From: Clostridia bacterium
GTDB lineage: Bacteria; Bacillota; Clostridia; Oscillospirales; QAMX01
DNA: 33,062 nucleotides
Direction: 5' to 3'
Assembly (NCBI GenBank): GCA_017532825.1
Contig: JAFXIT010000047.1
Coordinates: forward strand, 1-33,062
Numbering within the stretch: position 1 is the stretch's first letter; each line of letters opens with the position of its first letter. The position numbers and the translations under genes are program-made. Below the pieces are notes generated by a model. That model was not told the origin of the DNA and did not search any database. It worked only from the letters and a program-made list of their open reading frames with translations. This document shows, piece after piece, positions 8,459 to 16,628 of this stretch.

Positions 8459-9415
8459 TTATAGGGTTGCAACCGAAAGTGCGGCAATGTCGCCCAGTGC
8501 CTCGCCCAACGCCGCAGGGACGACCTTGCAGACGCCTGCCGCTCCGGGCAGACATTCACGGTCAATGACCTCCTGCATGCTTTGGCGGATAAGGTGCTCG
8601 CTTCGTGCAAAGACCGAGCCTATGACGATGGTGTCGGGATTTATAATGTCTATCATAATGGAAAGAGTACGTCCAAGCTGTCTGCCGCATTCACGGTAGA
8701 CCTCAAGTGCGGTCTCGTCTCCGTTATCTGCGGCAATGGCGATGGATTTTGCGCTGACCGAATCAAGCTCGGAGACGCTTTTGCAGTAGGCGGTGCTGCC
8801 GCCCTTTTGGAGTACCTCAAGTGCGGCAATGCGGCCAAGCTGTGCTATACCGCCGCCGCTGCAGTAGCCCTCAACGCTTCCCCGCTTGCCGTAGCCTACG
8901 GGTCCCTCTGCGCTGAGGCGGACGTGTCCTATCTCTCCTGCGTTGTCGGAGGTGCCTGCGTAGAGTCTGCCGTTAAGGACGAGCCCCGCTCCGAAGCCGG
9001 TGCCCATGGTGCAGAATATCATATTCTCCGAGCCCCTGCCAGCTCCGAATTTGTACTCGGCATAGCCGCAGGCGTTGGCATCGTTTTGGAGGTTGGTCTT
9101 TATGCCGAGGTAGTTACTGCAAAACTCCGTTGCGTGGACGTCATCCCAACCAAGAAGGTTGGGAGGGGAGAGGATACGGCCGGTCTTGGAATCGAGGGGG
9201 CCTCCGCAGCTTATGCCGACGCCTTCGACGACGTAGCCCTCCGAAAGGCGCTTTGCGCTCTCACACATACGTCCGAGCATCTCCTCGGGAGATACCGAAA
9301 GGTCGGTATCCATACGTTCCTTTTTAAGTACACGGATATCTCCGTCTGTCTCCTCACCGAGGACGACGGCGCACTTGGTGCCGCCGATGTCAAGTCCTAA
9401 ATAATATCTGCTCAT
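8459..9415 (-). CDS. ROK family sugar kinase-like protein
   Basis: A 318-residue ROK protein, probably phosphorylating a hexose such as glucose, mannose or a derivative with ATP. The phosphate-binding motif LGLDIGGTK is at residues 6-14, with LQNDANACGYAE near 109-120 (catalytic Asp112) and GTGFGAGLV near 138-146. The substrate-binding Glu-Ile-Gly-His of the family is present (161-164). The CxCGxxGC zinc motif usual just after it is absent and replaced by GPVGYGKRGS. Such Cys-less ROK proteins are known in Firmicutes, so this need not mean loss of function. There is no N-terminal HTH, so it is a kinase type and not a repressor type. AAGGAGG for this gene overlaps the mutS2 stop codon. Linkage to GH38 suggests it handles released mannose. 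Confidence 0.88.
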   Translation of the reverse strand: MSRYYLGLDIGGTKCAVVLGEETDGDIRVLKKERMDTDLSVSPEEMLGRMCESAKRLSEGYVVEGVGISCGGPLDSKTGRILSPPNLLGWDDVHATEFCSNYLGIKTNLQNDANACGYAEYKFGAGRGSENMIFCTMGTGFGAGLVLNGRLYAGTSDNAGEIGHVRLSAEGPVGYGKRGSVEGYCSGGGIAQLGRIAALEVLQKGGSTAYCKSVSELDSVSAKSIAIAADNGDETALEVYRECGRQLGRTLSIMIDIINPDTIVIGSVFARSEHLIRQSMQEVIDRECLPGAAGVCKVVPAALGEALGDIAALSVATL

Positions 9416-9427
9416 CGGACTTCCTCC

Positions 9428-11809
9428 TTAAAATTCAACTATTGTCACGCCGTCCTCACCCTCACCGTATACTCCGGGACGGTAAGACGATATCATGCGG
9501 TTGCGGCGGAGATAGGCTCTTACGGTGTCCCGCAGCTTGCCGGTTCCCTTGCCGTGAACTATCGTTGCCGCAGGCAGCTTCTGGCGTATGGCAACGTCCA
9601 GGAAGGCCTCAAGCTCGGTTATGGCCTCGTCTGCGGCCATGCCTCGTATATCGAGGCGGTTTGCCGCGGCAGAATCCTTTACGCTCGATTTGGTAAAGGA
9701 AACACCGCCGGATGTCGGCTTTTTTGCCTTGGGAGCATCCTCTATAAGCTCGGCGTCGGAGAGCTTAAGGTTTATCTTAAGCACGCCTGCCTGCACCAGC
9801 ATATTGCCGTCCTTGTCGGGAGGGGTGATGACGGTGCCCGTGGCGTTCATCTTTATGAGCTTTACCCTGTCGCCTGCGACGATGGGCCTTGAAGGGGGCG
9901 CGGCAACGGCGTCACGGGCGATCGAGGGGGATATGGAGTCCTCAAGACGGTTAAATTTCCGCTTCATATCGGAGGAGAGGGCGTTAAAGTCGACGTTTTC
10001 GACAGCCTGATCGGCTATGCGCTTGCGAAGGGCACGGACCTCGTCAAGGATCTCGTCGGCCTCGGCTCTGGCACGGTCAACTATCTCCTCGGCCTCGACT
10101 CTTGCCCTTGCAGAGGCCTTTTCACGCTCCTGCTCGTAGCGCTTTTCCCTGTCACGTGCACGGAGTGTCAGCTCCTCTATCTCATGGCGGAGGGCTTCAG
10201 CCTTGCGCTTTTCCTCCTCCATCTGCTGCCTGTTGTTTTCAAGACGGTCGATAACGTCCTCAAACCGTCCCGCTTCGCTTCCGACAAGTCCTCTGGCGTG
10301 CTCTATGACGTCCTCGTCCAGACCAAGCCGCTTGGATATGGCAAAGGCGTTGGATCTGCCGGGGATACCGGTAAGCAGACGGTAGGTGGGGCGGAGGGTC
10401 TCAACGTCAAACTCGCAGGAGGCGTTTTCGACCCCTTGGGTGTTGAGGGCGTAGACCTTGAGCTCTGCGTAGTGGGTGGTGGCGGCAATGCGAGCACCAA
10501 GCGATGCGGCTCTTTCGATTATTGCAATGGCAAGCGCCGCACCCTCTACCGGGTCGGTGCCGGCACCAAGCTCGTCAAAGAGAATAAGGCTGTTTTGGTC
10601 GGCCTGGGCAAGTATCTCGACGATGCTTTTCATGTGGGAGGAGAAGGTCGAAAGCGACTGCTCTATCGACTGCTCGTCGCCTATGTCGGCGTAGACGTTG
10701 GCAACGGGGAGGGTAGAGCCGTCTGCGGCGGGAACGTGCAGACCGCAGCAGGCCATGAGAGTAAGCAGTCCGAGCGTTTTAAGGCTGACGGTCTTACCGC
10801 CGGTGTTTGGACCGGTGATGATGAGGGTATCGTAGCTTCCGCCAAGCTCAATGTCGACGGGTACGGCGGTCTTTTTTTCAAGCAGGGGATGACGTGCCTT
10901 CTTGAGGCGGTAGTAGCCCTTTTCGTTGAGCAGGGGGGCAATGCCCTCCATATCGTAGGAGAGCTTTGCCTTTGCAAATATAAGGTCGAGCTTTACAAGG
11001 GTATCGTAGGCGAGGCTCAGCGAGTCGGCTCGCTCTGCCGCCGCCACCGAAAATTCGGTAAGGATGCGCTCGATCTCCTTTTTCTCCTCCCCCTGAAGCA
11101 CCGAGATCTCGTTGTTTGCCTCGACGACAGCCATCGGCTCGATAAATACGGTCGCACCGCTGGAGGATATATCGTGCACAAGTCCGGGGACCTCGTTTTT
11201 GTGCTCGGCCTTTACCGGCAGGACGTATCTGCCCGAGCGCTGGGTTATCAGCGCCTCCTGAAGGGCCTTGCCGGCCTGGGTGGCAAGAAGTCTTGCAAGG
11301 ATGTCACGCACACGGGCGTGGGCGTTTTTTATCTTGCGGCGGATCTGGGAGAGGGTTGGGGATGCGGTGTCTGCAAGCTCGTCCTCGGAAAGGATCGCAT
11401 CCGATATGGCACGCTCAAATGCGGTGTCGGGGTGGAGAAGGGAGAAGTACTCATCGATCGAGAGCTCACCCTCACCCTGGACACGGTAGTCACGCACCGA
11501 GCGAGTCGCACGGATAAGGGAGGCGATGTCCAATAGCTCACGCATGGTAAGCACACCGTCTCGCTGTGCTCTGACAAGGCTCGGTCTGACGTCCTTGACG
11601 CCGTAAAAGGAGGGGCTGCCTCGGGTGACCGACAGGGCGCAGGCCTCGGTGACCTCCTTTAGGCGCTGCTCTATCTCACGTGGGTTTTCAAGCGGAGCAA
11701 GCGCCAGCGCCGCCGCCTTTGCACCTGCCGATACGGCGTGGTCTGCAAGACGTGAAAGGACGGTATGCAGCTCCAGTATTTGTGTGGATTTGGTCAAAAA
11801 TTCATTCAT
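9428..11809 (-). CDS. mutS2: MutS2 family ATPase/endonuclease
   Basis: A 793-residue MutS2 (RqcU). It has a core clamp domain, Walker A GPNTGGKT at 333-340, Walker B LILFDELGAGTDP at 408-420, an ATTHYAELK segment, a long charged coiled coil (about 520-625) and a C-terminal Smr nuclease domain (about 715-793) with LDIRG and the HGKGTGKLR motif. The mismatch-recognition domain of MutS1 is absent, as expected. MutS2 is known to suppress recombination and, in Bacillus, to split collided ribosomes. Length matches the family. The start overlaps the recO stop by four bases (ATGA). The stop overlaps the ribosome binding site of the ROK gene. Confidence 0.95.
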   Translation of the reverse strand: MNEFLTKSTQILELHTVLSRLADHAVSAGAKAAALALAPLENPREIEQRLKEVTEACALSVTRGSPSFYGVKDVRPSLVRAQRDGVLTMRELLDIASLIRATRSVRDYRVQGEGELSIDEYFSLLHPDTAFERAISDAILSEDELADTASPTLSQIRRKIKNAHARVRDILARLLATQAGKALQEALITQRSGRYVLPVKAEHKNEVPGLVHDISSSGATVFIEPMAVVEANNEISVLQGEEKKEIERILTEFSVAAAERADSLSLAYDTLVKLDLIFAKAKLSYDMEGIAPLLNEKGYYRLKKARHPLLEKKTAVPVDIELGGSYDTLIITGPNTGGKTVSLKTLGLLTLMACCGLHVPAADGSTLPVANVYADIGDEQSIEQSLSTFSSHMKSIVEILAQADQNSLILFDELGAGTDPVEGAALAIAIIERAASLGARIAATTHYAELKVYALNTQGVENASCEFDVETLRPTYRLLTGIPGRSNAFAISKRLGLDEDVIEHARGLVGSEAGRFEDVIDRLENNRQQMEEEKRKAEALRHEIEELTLRARDREKRYEQEREKASARARVEAEEIVDRARAEADEILDEVRALRKRIADQAVENVDFNALSSDMKRKFNRLEDSISPSIARDAVAAPPSRPIVAGDRVKLIKMNATGTVITPPDKDGNMLVQAGVLKINLKLSDAELIEDAPKAKKPTSGGVSFTKSSVKDSAAANRLDIRGMAADEAITELEAFLDVAIRQKLPAATIVHGKGTGKLRDTVRAYLRRNRMISSYRPGVYGEGEDGVTIVEF

Positions 11810-12576
11810 AAGCTGATTCGAAATCCTTTATAAAAGTCAAGAGATTTGAAATTTCTTTCAAGCTGTGTCATCATATACGCCTCGGTTATGCCAACCAGAG
11901 CCTCGGCAGAGGTATCGTCAAGGCGTACCGACAGAAGCTTTTGAAGGGGGGCATGGGCAAAATGCCGCATGGCAGAGAGCAGGTTCGCCGTCAACGGCAG
12001 GGCGATGCCTCGGTCGGTCTGGACGACCGATCTGCACCTTTCGCATACGGGTGCGCCCCTGCGAAGGTCAAAAAACAACGAGTGCTCGTCGTCGCCGCAG
12101 AACTCACAGCCCGTCAGATCGGGCTCAAAGCCCGAAAGCACCATGGCACGCAGCTCAAAGGCCGCCCGTATAAGCTCCGAGGGCTTATCGAGGGCGGAAA
12201 GGGCGTAAAGACAGTTGAGGCCAAGGCGCAAAAGCTCACTGCAGTCGGTGTCCGACTCCGAAAGCTGGCCGAGGACCTCGGCTATGTATCCGCCGAGGGC
12301 GAGCTTTGCAGGGTCGTTTCGAAGGCCCAAAAACATCTCGCACGGTTCGGCGGAATTTATGCGCGGCATACCGCGGTTTTCAAAGACGGTAAAGTCCGAC
12401 AGACAGAGGAACTGACAGCCCACAGCAAGGGCGCTTCCCTTGCGCATGACGCCCTTTGCCTTGAGGGAGAGCTTTCCCTTTTCAAAGCTCACCACGCTCA
12501 GCAGCTTGTCGGTGTCGTTTACCCTCGTCTCCGATATCACCAGTCCCTGCAGTTGAGAGAACACCGGGAGTACCAC
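11806..12576 (-). CDS. recO: DNA repair protein RecO
   Basis: A 256-residue RecO, a mediator that loads RecA in the RecFOR pathway. The N-terminal OB-fold segment fits LVISETRVNDTDKLLSVVSF at 12-31. A zinc finger CEFC...CERC lies at Cys157, Cys160, Cys178 and Cys181. Length matches the family. A GTG start at 12576 is used; the frame is closed by a stop about 46 nt upstream and no ATG fits, and the ribosome binding site (AAAGAAAGCGAG) is weak. It follows era after a 137-nt gap, the largest within this operon, and overlaps mutS2. Confidence 0.9.
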   Translation of the reverse strand: MVLPVFSQLQGLVISETRVNDTDKLLSVVSFEKGKLSLKAKGVMRKGSALAVGCQFLCLSDFTVFENRGMPRINSAEPCEMFLGLRNDPAKLALGGYIAEVLGQLSESDTDCSELLRLGLNCLYALSALDKPSELIRAAFELRAMVLSGFEPDLTGCEFCGDDEHSLFFDLRRGAPVCERCRSVVQTDRGIALPLTANLLSAMRHFAHAPLQKLLSVRLDDTSAEALVGITEAYMMTQLERNFKSLDFYKGFRISL

Positions 12577-12713
12577 TCGCTTTCTTTTTGGAAAGAAGAT
12601 AGGCCTCAGGCAGGCCGGTACTTAAAAAAAGCTTGAAATATGCGTTGTCCGTAACTATCCCTCCCGCATTATTATTCGGCGTCGGGGGATGGGTTATAGA
12701 CGGAAGTTAATGG

Positions 12714-13619
12714 TTATTCGATGATGGCGTCGGGGTCGGAAAGGGAGGAGAGCTCCGAAAGGAAGGATGCGCTGTTTTTCCAGTCCTCCTTGACCTTTAC
12801 CCAAAGCTGTAAAAACACCTGCGTTCCGAGCATCTTCTCAATATTTATACGGGAGAGCGAGCCGACGGTGCGAAGCATCGAGCCCTGCTTCCCGATGATG
12901 ATGCTTTTATGGTTTGGCTTGTCGCAGACGATGAGAACGTCGATCTCGGTGATGCCGTCCTCACGCTCCTCAAAGCGCTCGGTCTCGCAGGCGACACCGT
13001 GGGGTATCTCCTTTTCAAGGCGGAGCATCAGCTGCTCACGCACAAGCTCTGCCGCCAGCACACGCTCGGGCTGGTCGGTCAGGGCATCGTCGGGGAAGAT
13101 GTGCTCCTGCTCGGGGAGAAGAGCGGATATCTCCTCCAACAGCACCTCCGTGCCGTCGCCCGTCTTTGCCGATATGGGAATTATGGCGGCAAAATCGTAA
13201 AGGGTGGAATAGGCGGCGATGATGGGGAGTATCTCGGGCTTTTGGACCGAGTCGGTCTTGTTAAGGGCGAGAACGCAGGGAAGCTCGGCCTGAGCTACCC
13301 GCTCAAGCAGTATCTTTTCGGGCCTGCCGGGGAGCTTGTCCGCATCGGCTACGAGAAGAGCGACGTCAACGCCCGATACCGAGTCGTAGATGGAGCGCAT
13401 CATCATATCGCCCAGTTTGGAGCCCGAACGGTGGATACCCGGGGTGTCGGTAAAGATAAACTGCACCTCGTCACGGGTAAGTATGCCGGTTATACGGTTT
13501 CTTGTGGTCTGCGGCTTTGGGGAGACGATGGCTATCTTTTCCCCGATAAGGGTGTTAAGCAGGGTCGATTTACCGACGTTGGGCCTGCCTATTATGGTTA
13601 CTGTTCCGCATTTTTTCAT
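12714..13619 (-). CDS. era: GTPase Era, 30S ribosome assembly factor
   Basis: A 301-residue Era. G1 GRPNVGKST is at 11-19, a G2-like PQTTRNRITG follows at 36-45, G3 DTPG is at 58-61 and G4 NKTD is at 121-124. A C-terminal KH domain with IIGKQGSMLRTVG lies near 239-251. Era binds the 3' end of 16S rRNA and monitors 30S maturation. The start ATG overlaps the ybeY stop (ATGA), and the gene is in the usual Firmicutes order phoH-ybeY-era-recO, although dgkA and cdd, often present between ybeY and era, are missing. Confidence 0.96.
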   Translation of the reverse strand: MKKCGTVTIIGRPNVGKSTLLNTLIGEKIAIVSPKPQTTRNRITGILTRDEVQFIFTDTPGIHRSGSKLGDMMMRSIYDSVSGVDVALLVADADKLPGRPEKILLERVAQAELPCVLALNKTDSVQKPEILPIIAAYSTLYDFAAIIPISAKTGDGTEVLLEEISALLPEQEHIFPDDALTDQPERVLAAELVREQLMLRLEKEIPHGVACETERFEEREDGITEIDVLIVCDKPNHKSIIIGKQGSMLRTVGSLSRINIEKMLGTQVFLQLWVKVKEDWKNSASFLSELSSLSDPDAIIE

Positions 13620-14131
13620 ATTCTTTTAAACCCCGCTGCATTTAGGATCTTTTTTTGCAGGTCGAACATCTCGCCCTCACGCTCTTCGCCGTGGTCAAAG
13701 CCCAAAAGGTGCAAAACGCTGTGGGCGGCGAGAAAGGCTACCTCGCGCTTGAGGCTGTGGCCGTATTCCCTTGCCTGGGACTCTGCCCTCGGAAGGCAGA
13801 TGACTATGCTTCCAAGTCCTACGAAGCCGTGGCTGTAATCGGCCGCAGTTGCCGCCTCGCCGGGATCCTCGCCCGGGACAAGCCCAAGCATGGGGAAGGA
13901 CAACACGTCGGTCACGGCGTCGATGCTTCTGGTTTGGGCATTTATGGAGCGTATCTCCTCCTCGCCGCAGAATATAAGCTCGATCTCGCAGGGTGTTACC
14001 ACCTGCTGATATGCGAGGGTGGCACGTATTGACTTCAATGCCGCCTGCTCAAGCTCCTTCCCAGGGCAGACGTCGTTGCAGGCAAGCCTTACGGCGTGAC
14101 GGGGACGTATAAGAAAGGGCGTTACCTTCAT
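13616..14131 (-). CDS. ybeY: Endoribonuclease YbeY, rRNA maturation factor
   Basis: About 171 residues. The zinc-binding motif HSVLHLLGFDH is at residues 137-147, with three His ligands in HxxxHxxxxxH spacing. The conserved core DAVTDVLSFP precedes it. YbeY is a single-strand endoribonuclease needed for 16S 3' processing and ribosome quality control. The ATG at 14131, with AAAGG about 10 nt upstream, is preferred over an in-frame TTG at 14140 that would overlap the phoH stop. The gene overlaps era by four bases. Confidence 0.93.
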   Translation of the reverse strand: MKVTPFLIRPRHAVRLACNDVCPGKELEQAALKSIRATLAYQQVVTPCEIELIFCGEEEIRSINAQTRSIDAVTDVLSFPMLGLVPGEDPGEAATAADYSHGFVGLGSIVICLPRAESQAREYGHSLKREVAFLAAHSVLHLLGFDHGEEREGEMFDLQKKILNAAGFKRI

Positions 14132-14136
14132 TGCGT

Positions 14137-15138
14137 TCAATCCTTTTTCTTTTGTTTGTAGACCTTGGGCGCACTCTGGGTACGCTGTTGATCAAAGCGG
14201 TCGTAGGCGTTGATTATACGCTGTACCAGCTCGTGTCTGACGACGTCCTTGGAGGTAAGGGTAACAACGCCGATGTCATCAAGTCCCGAAAGTATCTTCA
14301 CGGCATCCTTTAGGCCGCTCCGCTTGCCGTCGGGAAGGTCTATCTGGGTCACGTCGCCGTTGATGACGACCTTTGAGTTAAAGCCAAGCCTCGTGACAAA
14401 CATCTTCATCTGCTCTGGGGTGGTGTTTTGCGCCTCGTCGAGGATAATAAAGGAATCGTCAAGGGTGCGTCCTCGCATAAATGCAAGGGGTGCGACCTCG
14501 ATGTTGCCCCGCTCGAGATACTTCTGGAAGGTCTCCGCACCCAGCATATCGAAGAGTGCGTCGTAGAGGGGACGGAGGTAGGGGTCAACCTTGTTTTGGA
14601 GGTCACCCGGCAGAAAGCCGAGCTTTTCGCCCGCTTCCACGGCAGGACGGGTGAGGATTATGCGGTTTATCTTCTTTTCACGAAATGCCGACACGGCGCA
14701 GGCAACTGCAAGATAGGTCTTGCCCGTACCAGCAGGGCCGACACCGATGGTGACGATGTTTTCTTTTATTGTCTGAAGGTATTTTTTCTGACCGATGGTC
14801 TTGCCCTTTACGGGCTTTCCCTTGGCCGTGACGCAGACAACGTCGGAGTTGAGCTCGGCTATCTTATCCTCGTTTCCGTCGTCGACAAGGGACATACAGT
14901 AGCGGACGTTCTGGGTGGTTATCGCCTCGCCCCTTGAGGATATGAGTATAAGCCCCTCGACGGTCTTGGAGGCACGGGAAACGTCCTCCGCATCCTCGCC
15001 GCTTACCTTTATCTCGCTTCCTCGGTTTACGACGGTGACACGGTAGTTTTGTTCTATAAGCCTGATATTTTCGTCAAAGTTTCCGAATACGTCGACGATG
15101 CTCTCGATCCGTTCGACGGGAAGTATTCTTTCGTGCAT
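14137..15138 (-). CDS. phoH: PhoH family ATPase
   Basis: About 333 residues. An N-terminal KH-like region (about 25-65) precedes the PhoH ATPase domain with Walker A GPAGTGKT (~134-141) and Walker B FIILDEAQNTTPEQ. VINGDVTQIDLP is the family's conserved segment following it. PhoH proteins are predicted RNA helicases or ATPases and are nearly always encoded beside ybeY. The ATG at 15138 has AAAGGA at good spacing; an in-frame ATG at 15153 overlaps the yqfD stop (ATGA) but has no clear ribosome binding site. Only the start is uncertain. Confidence 0.92.
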   Translation of the reverse strand: MHERILPVERIESIVDVFGNFDENIRLIEQNYRVTVVNRGSEIKVSGEDAEDVSRASKTVEGLILISSRGEAITTQNVRYCMSLVDDGNEDKIAELNSDVVCVTAKGKPVKGKTIGQKKYLQTIKENIVTIGVGPAGTGKTYLAVACAVSAFREKKINRIILTRPAVEAGEKLGFLPGDLQNKVDPYLRPLYDALFDMLGAETFQKYLERGNIEVAPLAFMRGRTLDDSFIILDEAQNTTPEQMKMFVTRLGFNSKVVINGDVTQIDLPDGKRSGLKDAVKILSGLDDIGVVTLTSKDVVRHELVQRIINAYDRFDQQRTQSAPKVYKQKKKD

Positions 15139-15149
15139 AGCTTTTCCTT

Positions 15150-16301
15150 TCATTCTGCAACCGTTACCGATATATCCTCAAGGCACTCAAAATACATCTT
15201 CACGCCCTTTCCTCCAACGTCGGTACGTGAGGATACGATCCGCCCGTTTGAAAGGGAGGAGGTGAGGATATCGGTAAGCCCGAGCGCGATAAAATCCCTT
15301 CTGTCGGCGGGTTCGGAACGGAGGGTATATTCTCTGTATTTCTCGCAGACGAGGTATATCGGCAGCCCGTTCGAGCGCTCGAGCTTCGTATATGTTATTT
15401 TATCATAAAACGTATATGGAATTCCAGTACCTTTTTCCAAATTAAGCCTCTTTTTTCCGACCTGCAGGTAAAATCTCGTGGTTTCGCTACCGGTGTACTC
15501 CTTGTAAAGCAGCTCCGAGGCCGCAAAGCCCTCAAGCTCGTACCAGGTCCGTGCCTCCACGGCGGCAAGAGCGTGGACGAAAAAGCGTCCGTTTTCACCG
15601 AAAAGGACCTCGCTTGAGACCAATTTGTCCCCCCGAAGCACGGTCGAGCCCCGCTCGACGGCGGCCGCTCCCCGAAAAACGTCAAGCCTTGTTATAACGC
15701 CGTTTTTCGATGCGTAGATCGATGCGGGAAAATCGGGCGGAATTATCTCGGGAGCGGGGGTGCGAAGCTCGTAGGTGACGGTGATACGTGAGCCCTCGGT
15801 AAATATCCCCGCCCATGTCAGCTCGGGAAATTCAAGTATCAGCGAGGCCTTTATCCTGTCCTCGCTGATACTGCTCTTTCTTGCACCGGTGCGAACTCCG
15901 AGCTCGGTGAGCTTTGCCGATATCATGCGGTCGTTTGCACCGTTTGGAACTACCTCCACACTCCAAACAAATCCCGACAAAAGCTCTATCGCAAGGGCAA
16001 GCACTACTGCTCCGACAAGGAGTACGGGGCGTTCCCTAAGGAAGAAAAACCGCCGAAAGAAGCCCCTTTTCTTAAGAATGTGTATTCGAAGGTGAAATTT
16101 TCTGAGCAGGGGTCGGAGCCTTGGCAGGTCGCAGGACGGAATGACCAGCGAAAGGAGGGTATTGCTATGTAAAGATATATGCTTTACAGGGATAAAAAGT
16201 CCCGTCAGTGCGTTGATTATGCGGTACGGATCGTCGCCTCGCACCTCTATGCGTACAGAGCCGCCAAGCAGTCGCTTGAGCCTCAAAAAAAGGTCCTTCA
16301 T
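15150..16301 (-). CDS. yqfD: Sporulation protein YqfD
   Basis: A 383-residue YqfD. A soluble N-terminal region is followed by one membrane segment (about residues 91-113, PVLLVGAVVLALAIELLSG) and a large extracytoplasmic part containing a SpoIVFA-like arrangement (YASKNGVITRLDVFRGAA). In Bacillus the yqfC-yqfD pair is expressed from sigma-E in the mother cell and is needed for efficient sporulation; the molecular function is unknown. GGGAGGAAG precedes the ATG. The start overlaps the yqfC stop by four bases. Confidence 0.9.
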   Translation of the reverse strand: MKDLFLRLKRLLGGSVRIEVRGDDPYRIINALTGLFIPVKHISLHSNTLLSLVIPSCDLPRLRPLLRKFHLRIHILKKRGFFRRFFFLRERPVLLVGAVVLALAIELLSGFVWSVEVVPNGANDRMISAKLTELGVRTGARKSSISEDRIKASLILEFPELTWAGIFTEGSRITVTYELRTPAPEIIPPDFPASIYASKNGVITRLDVFRGAAAVERGSTVLRGDKLVSSEVLFGENGRFFVHALAAVEARTWYELEGFAASELLYKEYTGSETTRFYLQVGKKRLNLEKGTGIPYTFYDKITYTKLERSNGLPIYLVCEKYREYTLRSEPADRRDFIALGLTDILTSSLSNGRIVSSRTDVGGKGVKMYFECLEDISVTVAE

Positions 16302-16576
16302 CTCTTCCTCCCGAAGCTTATCGATTCAAGCTCGCCGCTTACAAAGGCGCTGCTGCGGCCGACGGCGTCTATGACCATATTCTTACCGATGAGCTCTACG
16401 GTGTATTTTGCACAGTCAAAGACGATATAAACACTGCTTGCAGAAAGCACGCCTCGGTGGTTATCGAGATAGAGTCGGTTTGCGTTTAAAACGGTCAGCT
16501 CGGAGCTTTGGGGAAGTATGGACGGAGGCAGGGAAAGTGCCCTTGCCGCCGAGCTGAGAATTTTTGAAAATGCCAT
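16298..16576 (-). CDS. yqfC: Sporulation protein YqfC (YabP/YqfC family)
   Basis: About 92 residues of the YabP/YqfC family. The hallmarks are SSELTVLNANRLYLDNHRGVL and YTVELIGKNMVIDAV, matching the family's beta-rich pattern with the ENHRGI-type motif. The ATG at 16576 is preferred because AGAGGTG lies about 9 nt upstream; an in-frame ATG at 16597 has no such site. It is the first gene of the minus-strand operon. Only about 40-50 bp separate it from the divergent YlbJ-like gene, so its promoter must lie within or beside that gene's 5' end. Confidence 0.87.
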   Translation of the reverse strand: MAFSKILSSAARALSLPPSILPQSSELTVLNANRLYLDNHRGVLSASSVYIVFDCAKYTVELIGKNMVIDAVGRSSAFVSGELESISFGRKR

Positions 16577-16600
16577 AAACAGCATCACCTCTTTCATAAA

Positions 16601-16628
16601 ATCTTTATGCGGGGTGATGCGCTATTAT
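16601..16628 (-). promoter_or_regulatory. Possible sigma-E type promoter for yqfC-yqfD
   Basis: On the minus strand ATAATA (16623-16628), a spacer of about 13 nt, then CATAAAGAT (16601-16609), resembling the sigma-E pattern (ATA element and CATA-type -10). It lies 25 nt upstream of yqfC. The match is partial; yqfC-yqfD being sigma-E dependent in Bacillus is the main reason to note it. Confidence 0.25.

Noticed and set aside
8434..8610. N-terminal extension of the GH38 protein from a start at 8610
   Set aside because: It would overlap the ROK coding end and has no GH38 homology; AGGAGG 8 nt before 8433 marks the real start.
10184..11536. 450-codon plus-strand frame opposite mutS2
   Set aside because: Low-complexity Gly/Val-rich translation antisense to MutS2; no recognisable motif or ribosome binding site.
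12577..12713. Possible small gene or regulatory RNA in the era-recO gap
   Set aside because: Only a very short ATG frame (four codons) and no clear hairpin with T tract or promoter were found; I see nothing definite in it.
12909..13838. 309-codon plus-strand frame across era and ybeY
   Set aside because: Antisense shadow of two well-supported genes.
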